Part shown: positions 57,400-64,000 of the stretch, one piece after another
How the letters are laid out: each line of letters begins with the position of its first letter
Position numbering within the stretch: position 1 is the stretch's first letter
Source: Cryptomeria japonica
Lineage: Eukaryota > Streptophyta > Pinopsida > Cupressales > Cupressaceae
DNA length: 64,000 bases
NCBI RefSeq assembly: GCF_030272615.1
Contig: NC_081406.1
Span: 172,676,861 to 172,740,860 of the forward strand
Reading direction: 5' to 3'
The notes under the pieces: model-generated
Databases searched by the model: none
The model's input: the letters and a program-made list of their open reading frames with translations, nothing else
Told to the model about the DNA's origin: nothing
Position numbers and translations under genes: made by a program

Positions 57400-58262
57400 A
57401 TAAAGTGTGTCATTCTCATAAACAATTTCCTGAGTCTAGCTTCCCCACTTATATTGCAAAGTAATAAAATTGGGGAGATTCTTTTTTATAGTAACCAACA
57501 CACAAAAATGAGAAAACTCTATTTTGGACCTTAATCTTGTCACTTCATCAGTTGACACATAATATCCAAAAGTGCTACCAATCCACCAAAAAATTGGTTC
57601 ATCTTAGAACTCAAGCAAGAACCCCAAGAAATGGACCCACATCAGGCCAGACTTGTTCAAATCCACTGCAGGACCAAAACTAGGTTTACATCTATAAAGA
57701 GAGAGAGAGATGTTGTTTCACATAGGCCCAACAAACAGAAAGTATCATCAATAAGTCCTCCTCCACTATAAAATTAAATAAAGAGAGAGTGTCAGGCTTG
57801 ACACTAATAGTAATGCTTCCTTTAACTTCCATTTTAGGGTACCCATTTCCTCACCATCTCAATAGTGGGTCTAAAAGTAAAAAAATTACCAACTAGAGTG
57901 TCCTTCATTGAGGAAACCAATCAATCCACTACTAAATTTGGTAACACAATAAAAATACCATCCTTAGTTTGCCATCATTTAGGGATTATCTTGATGTCCA
58001 CTTGACTATGCACCTCACCCACAAGTGCATTCTTCCATCCATTGGGATGTGTGTTCCCATGTGGATTCACATCCTTTGGATTTGTCATCTCCAACTTGTT
58101 GGAGTTATCAAAACTATTATTATTGTCTGGTATGGGGGCAGTAGATTTCTTAGTCGGAGAAGCAAAATCTGCCCAAGTGGGACCATCTATAAGCACTTTA
58201 GCAACGTCTGAAAGGAGGATCTATAGAAAGGGGAGCATGGCCCCCACCCTCCATGGCCTCCA
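57400..58262 (-). pseudogene. LINE ORF1 fragment, DUF4283
   Basis: Minus strand, from a Met-rich start near 58250 (MEAMEGGGHAPLSIDPPF), then after a shift VLIDGPTWADFASPTKKS and NKLEMTNPKDVNPHG. Past a stop at 57975, KDGIFIVLPNLVVD, MKDTLVGNFFTFRPTIEMVR and WVP; after another shift KGSITISVKPDTLSLFNFIV, EEDLLMIL. This is the order of motifs of the DUF4283 nucleic-acid-binding domain of plant LINE ORF1, from a different family than LINE-B. No ORF2 is attached on its left. Confidence 0.7.
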
Positions 58263-58269
58263 TGTGCAA

Positions 58270-59500
58270 GGATTAGAAGGTTTGAAATTTGAACAAGTTC
58301 AAGAATAAATTTGTAAATCTATTTCATTAAGTTTTCAAGGTTATGTTATTATTTTTCAACTAAGTTAAATTTATGTGCATGCTCTTATTATCATTATTCA
58401 TATAGACGGAGAGAAAAAGAAATATCTTATGTGTGTAAATGATTTTTTTTTTCATTTTAGGGAATGTGTGTGAGAGATTGAGACTCTTACATTTGTATTC
58501 TCATTCATTCCCTCTTTCTTTTCTCTTTTAGGTCATATTTTTTTCCTTTTTTTAACTAAGTCATATTTATTTACATGTTTTTAAACAAATCTATATTTAT
58601 TTACATTCTCGCTCTTATTATAAACATTTATATAGAGTGGTGGGGTTGGTGACTAGATTTTGTGACACAAAGGTCCACCCCCCATGCTAGAGGTAGACAC
58701 GAGGCTCTAAACAACAAGCAAGAAGGATAGGGATAAAAGAACTAAACATACACCACAACCAAGATACACAAGACACCACTACACAAGATAAGAAAATAAC
58801 TAGATAACAACCAAAGAACTTCCACATAAAAGTTGGCATAACAAGATGCTAGGATACATGAAGGAGAGAGTGTCATCACATATCCTCAATAAGTGTTATC
58901 CTAGTAGCCTCTCTAGACCCCATCTCCCATTTGATGACTCATGCGAAATCGTATAATCCTTTCATGAAGACAAGGCATTGCATGATCATGGTAGTTCCAA
59001 ACATCCTTAGACATATAGAAAATCCTTCCTAATATCATCCTCTATCTATATGAGAAAATGAGGCCATAAGTGGGGCACAAAAAATATTATCTTATTAGTG
59101 TGTGAACCTAACACAAAGTTTTATTAATGTTATGACTTATTAAACAACTCTCCTATGGGTTATCCTAGCAGCCACTCCCCCTTAATGCACCTAGGTAACC
59201 TATTCTCAATGGCTCAAAATAAGCATCATGAAACATATGATTTACAAATATGAACATCAATAATTTGTATACATGAATAGATTACATAATTTTTAAATAG
59301 GACTTCCAAACAAAGACCAATCACAAGGTCAAGTCCTAAACTGAATCATAACCTCAAAATCATTGTTCCTTTTCACAAGCCAAACTAGAAAGGGGCATAT
59401 GAACACCAATATAGCCAAATTAAGTCCAATTAGACATGAAAATCCCAAATTGACAAGATACGTAGTCACCTATAGCTTCTAGAACTGATCGAGAGACCAA
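58270..59500. other. No recognisable feature
   Basis: AT-rich DNA without conserved frames. A short AG-run lies near 57701. The left boundary of the copia LTR may be at its right end. Confidence 0.5.
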
Positions 59501-60644
59501 AATTGAGTCAAATTGCAAACCAGATCAAAACCTAGGAGACCTACGCAATTGGGCTCTTGAATGTGTATAAATAAATCTCAAAGCTACACAATTGAAGCTC
59601 AAAATGAGTACAATTAAATCTATAAATGAGTAAAATTGAGCTCTGCAGTTGCATAGTTTCTCAGAAATGCATAAAAATAAAGAAAAGCATATAAGTACAA
59701 GGAAAACCCAAACAGAAAGATTTATACGTAGAAAACCCAAATAAGGAAAAACCACGATAGGAATCAACCCACAAGAATAGATCCACTTGAATAGAAATGA
59801 TTATAAAAGAGAGCTCACTACTCTGAACTTACATACCAAGGCTAGCTACTCATGGGACAAGATACAAAGAGGACTTACAAAACCTGAAGATAACTACACT
59901 CAAGGACAGATATAGAAAAATGATCCAAAAAGAAGGATCTCCTAATCATGAAGTTGTCCTTGAACTCTGCATCAAGCGACCAACATCGACACACACAAAT
60001 CGGATCTCATCCGCCAACACTTTATCTCAATTCTCTATAATAGTATTCAACACAGCTTGCATATCATTCAAACACAACTCTTTTTCTTTGCCCAAACTTC
60101 CTCTAAGCTTCACTCTTTACCATATCATCGACACTCTCACACATCACACACATCTCATTCCTTTACAACTCAAACACACATTTGCCTTATATACAAGATA
60201 GATCATCAAAGCTTGGACCAAGTCAGCCCAAGTCAAAATATACTTTCCGAACCAAAAGCATACACATTGATCCACTCCAAGAGAAAGAGAGGACTAAAAC
60301 ACATCTCTCAAGGATTAATACACCAATCTACAATCACTGGAACCTTACCAACAATATCATAACATAGTGGTATTATGGTCTAGAAACAATACCCGAAGAA
60401 CACAAAGATATTTCTAGACCACATAACCATCATATCTATGAAACTAAAACTATAACCAATATTAATAACAATAATACTCAATACCAATACCAAATTCTAG
60501 ACCCAAGTATTTCCTGAACAACAAATACGATAAATGCACCACAACACAACAAAATAACTTTGCACCACAAATATTCTAGACCAAACTAGAACAAGTTTGA
60601 CATTAATGACAACCACAACAACAAATCAACAGATAATTCCAACA
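59500..60644 (-). repeat. Copia 3' LTR, left boundary uncertain
   Basis: Starts on the minus strand with TGTTGGAATTATCTG just past the polypurine tract. It holds TATATAAGG and, about 430 bp on, the CGTGGTTTTTCC...GGGTTTTC phrase (59700-59760) typical of copia R-U5. Confidence 0.6.
60185..60193 (-). promoter_or_regulatory. TATA box in the copia LTR
   Basis: Minus-strand TATATAAGG about 450 bp into the LTR. Confidence 0.5.
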
Positions 60645-60656
60645 ATCTCCCCCTTT
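60645..60656 (-). other. Copia polypurine tract
   Basis: Minus-strand AAAGGGGGAGAT directly before the LTR start. Confidence 0.88.
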
Positions 60657-61089
60657 GTCATTGATGGAAACACTTGAATCATTTGATAAGAACTTGATAA
60701 TACCTACACCTGAAACCAAAACTCAAGAAGAATAATACTACTCAATATCTCTCAAAATATTCAACTTAAAACCTCTACTAGAACTATCAGCACAATCTCT
60801 CCCCTTTTTTCTATAACTAACTCATTTTCTCTGAACAAACAACTTGATATCTCCTTGAACTCAAACTAACAACTCAATCTCTCCCCCTTTTCCATCAAGG
60901 ACAAAGGTCTCAGTAACATTGTACTCCACTTTTGCATACCATTGCTCCCCCTGAGAGCAATCATGACATCAATCCAAGAAAAGAAATAGGCATGAAAGCT
61001 CCCCCTAGAAAGATGCATCCCCATAATGTACCTAGCTAGAAGAAGAAGGGGCAATGACCCCAAGCTTCTCCCAAAGAAACTTAAATGTA

Positions 61090-62589
61090 TCCTTTGTCAA
61101 TGCCTTAGTGAAAATATCTACAACCTACTCCTTTACAGAAATGTATTCCAACCAAACTTCCTTCTCAGAAACTTTCTCCCTTAAGTAATGATATCTGATT
61201 GAAATATGCTTTGTTCTTGAATGCATAACAGGATTCTTTGAAATGTTTGCTGCACTTGTATTGTCACACAAAATAGGAATTGCTTCATCATATGTTACCT
61301 TGATATCCTTAAGAGTCTATCTCATCCACATCACCTGAGTACAACAAGATGTCGCTACAATATACTCTACTTTAGTAGTAGATAGGAAAACTAAATCTTG
61401 TTTCTTACTAAACCAAGAAACCAAACTATCTCCTAAAAATATTACACTGCCACTAGTACTATTCTAGTCATCAATACTTCCAGCCCAATCTACATCAGTA
61501 TAAGCTCTGAACATGAAATCTCCACCTTTTCTACATACCGAAGTCCAAAATCTACAATACCTTTCAAATATCTAAAAATTATTTTCATTGCTTGCTCATG
61601 TGTCACTTTAGAGATCACCTAAAATCTAGCTACTAGACAAACACATTGCATAATATATGGTCTAGACGTAGTCAAATACAATATCCACCAATCATCAACT
61701 TGTACTTTTATTCAACTTTTGAAGATTTGTCATCTTTTCTCAACTTGCATCCAATGGTTAGAGGGGTAGTAACCAGTTTGCAATCATCAAAACAAAAATT
61801 CTCCAGCATTTCCTTCACATTCTTTTTGTAAGAAATAAAACTTCCATCTTCTGATTAATTGACTTGCAACCCAAGAAAGAAAGATAACTCACCAATCATT
61901 GACATCTCAAATTCATTCTGCATTTTCTTAGCAAATTCTCTATACAATCTATCATCTCCTCCAAAAACAATGTCATCAACATAAACTATAACAATCAACA
62001 ATGTATCTCCATCAATCTTGAAATAAAAATTACTATCTATTATATCTTTCTTGAAATTTTGTTAAAGTAAATACATGTCCAACCTTGCATACCAGGCTCT
62101 AGGTGCTTTCTTAAGTCCTTATTTGCATACCATATCTAGTTCTTCTGTCAATTTGAATCCATCTGTCTTCTCAATGTAAACCTCTTCTTCTAGATCTTCA
62201 TTCAAAAATGTTGATTTAACATCCATTTAATAAAATTTAAAGTTCTTGCATGTAGAAAATGCAAGAAACATGCGAATAGTTTTCATCCTTTCTACAGGAG
62301 CAAAGGTTTCTTCAAATCCTATACCTTCCACTTGATAATATCCTTTACACACCAAACTCACTTTATTCCTTGTCACTTGTCCTTACTCATTCAACTTATT
62401 TTTGAATACTCATTTAGTTCCAATTACATTCTTGTTCTTCTGAATCTAATTTAGTTCTTATTCCATTGCTTTTAGCCAACTTTCATCTTTTCTTGCTTCC
62501 TCATAAGTCTTTGGCTCAATCGTTGATAGAAAACAGTAATTAGCTTGATCTTGAGCTTCTACAATATTTCTTCTTGTCTGAACACTTTT
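61090..62589 (-). pseudogene. Copia reverse transcriptase and RNase H relic
   Basis: Minus-strand frame with many stops. In order: EPKTYEEARKDESWLKAM, VFKNKLNE, ARNK-like VTRNKVSLVCKGYYQVEGI, FEETFAPVERMKTIRMFLAF, MDVKSTFLNEDLEEEVYIEK, KAPRAWYARLDMYLL, the active site VIVYVDDIVFGGDDRLYREF (Asp-Asp at 61972-61977) and GELSFFLGLQV. The RNase H part towards 61090 is barely readable. At least eight in-frame stops. Confidence 0.85.
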
Positions 62590-63110
62590 TTATTTATCTC
62601 CAATTATTATATTCTCTAAATGATGCTCCTGAACATACTTAGTAGGAACTTTCATGAAATCTTCCTCTTCTTCTTCTTCTTCATTTTTTTCCTTCTCTTT
62701 GCTTTCTTTTGGATCACTTGTCTTATCAAGAACTGTAGAAACAATCTTAATTTTTTGCACTAGAAAACACTTTCTCTTCTCTATATCTATAATATAATAT
62801 ACATTTCCACATGTTCTAACTCCTATAACTCTTTTTCTCATCTTCTCTTTTCTAATTACACATTTGGTACTACTAAACAAAACCATGCCATTTTCAACAT
62901 ATTTTACTAACACTTAACAAACTATGTCTTAATCCTTCAACATAATAAAAATCATCAGTCGTATGCTTACCATCAATAGAAACACTTTCAATACCTTGAA
63001 TAGTTGCACCATCTTCTCCAACAAACTTCACAAATCCTCCATCATATTTCTTCAGATTAATAAAACTGTCTTTATCATTGGTCATATGATTTGAACATCT
63101 AGAGTATATA
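62590..63110 (-). pseudogene. Copia protease C-terminal and pre-integrase part
   Basis: 62894-63085 gives KKYDGGFVKFVGEDGATIQG and DDFYYVEGLRHSLLSVSKIC, the end of protease and its usual exit. 62590-62913 continues with MVLFSSTKCVIRKEKMRKRV and then an acidic run, where the GAG-pre-integrase and integrase core (DDE) should be. The frame goes straight towards RT, so the core is deleted. Confidence 0.8.
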
Positions 63111-63160
63111 ATTCATGTATTTGGTTCTATATTAGCATGCAATGCAATCTTAACTAATTT

Positions 63161-64000
63161 TTATTCTTCTGATTTCTCCAAAGAACTCTCTTTATCCTCA
63201 ATTGCTAAAAACAAGGATTCTTCATTCAATTCACCATCAATTTTTTCTTCGCATGTATGATATTCAATAGAGCTTAAGCCCTTCTCCTTTCTATTGAAAT
63301 TGCATCTTTTAAACTTGTTCTTCTTCTCATTATCATCTAATCTCTTATAATCTTGTCTGTAAGTGCAATTAGAAGCATAATGTCCAATTCTATCATGAGA
63401 AAAACATTTCAAAGTTAACTTACCTTTATATTTCTCAGTGCCTCATTGCAATCTTCTCACAAAATTTATTTCATCTTCTTCTAGGTCTCCACTGCATTCC
63501 TTGAAACATTAAACAATACTTCTCTCTTTTCTCTTTTCTCTTTTCTCTTTTCTCTTTTCTCTTCCTCCATGTCTAAAATCTAATAGGCTAGTAAGGTACC
63601 AATAATCTAATCAATAGTATATTTTCTCAAGTCATTGCTCACCTGTATAGAACATCTCTATATCTTATAGGATTTAGGCAAAGTCAATAAGCTATTATAA
63701 TGCACAACATCACATTCCTCCAAATATCCTCTAGCAGCTCTAATGCCATCAACAAGATCAGTCACTCTATGAATATATTTCTCAACTCCTTCATCTTCAA
63801 GCATTCTCAAGTACTCATACTTCTTCAAATTCATCAGCCTAGCTTGCTTTGTCTTCGGATCTCCTTCATGTGTCGAACACAAATTGTTCCACATAACTTT
63901 TGCTTCTTTTAAACCTTTTACTCTTCCAAACACTGAATCCCTTATACAATTGGGAATTACAGCTCTAGCCTTTGCATTAGCTTCCTTCAACTTTATCTCA
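63161..64000 (-). pseudogene. gag: Copia gag with zinc knuckle, incomplete at the edge
   Basis: 63658-63990 is a UBN2-type gag: MWNNLCSTHEGDPKTKQARL, MNLKKYEYLRMLEDEGVEKY, VTDLVDGIRAARGYL. A gap with a CTCTTTT microsatellite follows. 63161-63412 holds the knuckle KCFSHDRIGHYASNC; the second Cys of C-x2-C is His, so metal binding is doubtful. The N-terminus lies past the right edge. Confidence 0.82.
63523..63565. repeat. CTCTTTT microsatellite
   Basis: About five to six 7-bp units inside the copia gag region. The 7-bp period cannot keep the frame and fits the break seen there. Confidence 0.85.

Larger units (their letters stand above)
59500..64000 (-). mobile_element. Ty1/copia element, minus strand, 3' portion, incomplete
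   Basis: On the minus strand from the right edge: gag, zinc knuckle, protease, RT, RNase H relics, polypurine tract (60645-60656), then a 3' LTR starting TGTTGGAATTATCTG at 60644. The 5' LTR is outside the window. The left end of the 3' LTR is not resolved; 59500 is only a guess. The integrase core is absent between protease and RT, so the element is internally deleted. Confidence 0.85.

Noticed and set aside
59920-60367. Plus-strand frames in the copia LTR
   Set aside because: Low-complexity Ser/Thr/His-rich readings over LTR sequence; no domain.
1-64000. CRISPR arrays, rRNA, tRNA, riboswitches, bacterial signals
   Set aside because: None seen; repeat structures are LTRs, satellites and microsatellites of a plant genome. 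GGTTCAAG motifs at 39.7-40.1 kb lack any tRNA context.

Overview
The window looks like nuclear DNA of a land plant, most likely a repeat-rich large genome such as a gymnosperm; the lineage is inference only. It is AT-rich and almost entirely transposable-element sequence. I recognise no intact host gene, tRNA, rRNA or CRISPR array. The elements are plant types: L1-clade LINEs with DUF4283 ORF1 and RNase H, Ty3/gypsy of the Tat/Ogre sort, Ty1/copia, and a CACTA-type TNP2 transposase with DUF4216.

Layout. 1-607: minus-strand fragment of a retroelement-associated protein of unknown function. 840-1406 plus 10821-11757: one 5'-truncated LINE (LINE-A), split by a complete 9.4-kb Tat-like gypsy element (1407-10820, minus strand, 1031-bp LTRs, target duplication ATAGT). 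11.76-14.0 kb: AT-rich DNA with duplicated blocks and a degenerate CCCTAA-like tract. 14.04-21.5 kb: a GC-richer block with an unidentified coding scrap (14.2-14.8 kb) and a nearly full-length LINE-B (15.3-21.5 kb, minus). 21.5-25.1 kb: AT-rich, nothing coding. 25.1-28.05 kb: spliced CACTA TNP2 remnant ending in a large Asp/Gly microsatellite. 29.1-32.9 kb: a SET-domain gene remnant followed by exons ending in a Transposase_24-like segment. 33.12-34.92 kb: short copia-derived element consisting of two LTRs around 289 bp (target duplication GGGAG). 36.2-39.3 kb: minus-strand gene of the same unknown family as 1-607.

39,619-55,530 is the most remarkable object: a ~15.9-kb Tat/Ogre-like element with LTRs of about 5 kb. 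Each LTR carries, in its U3 part and in the sense direction, a ~1,000-codon reading frame of the unknown family. Its pol order is protease, then an extra RNase H, then RT, RT-linked RNase H and integrase. The minus-strand gypsy at 1.4-10.8 kb instead keeps its RNase H directly before the integrase zinc finger. 55.5-57.4 kb holds tandem repeats rich in TATC/GATA motifs; 57.4-58.3 kb is a LINE ORF1 fragment; 59.5-64 kb is a minus-strand copia element without integrase core that runs off the right edge.

All coding regions carry stops, frameshifts or deletions, so this is a record of nested insertions rather than a set of co-operating genes. Identities were judged by eye from motifs; no alignment or database search was run.
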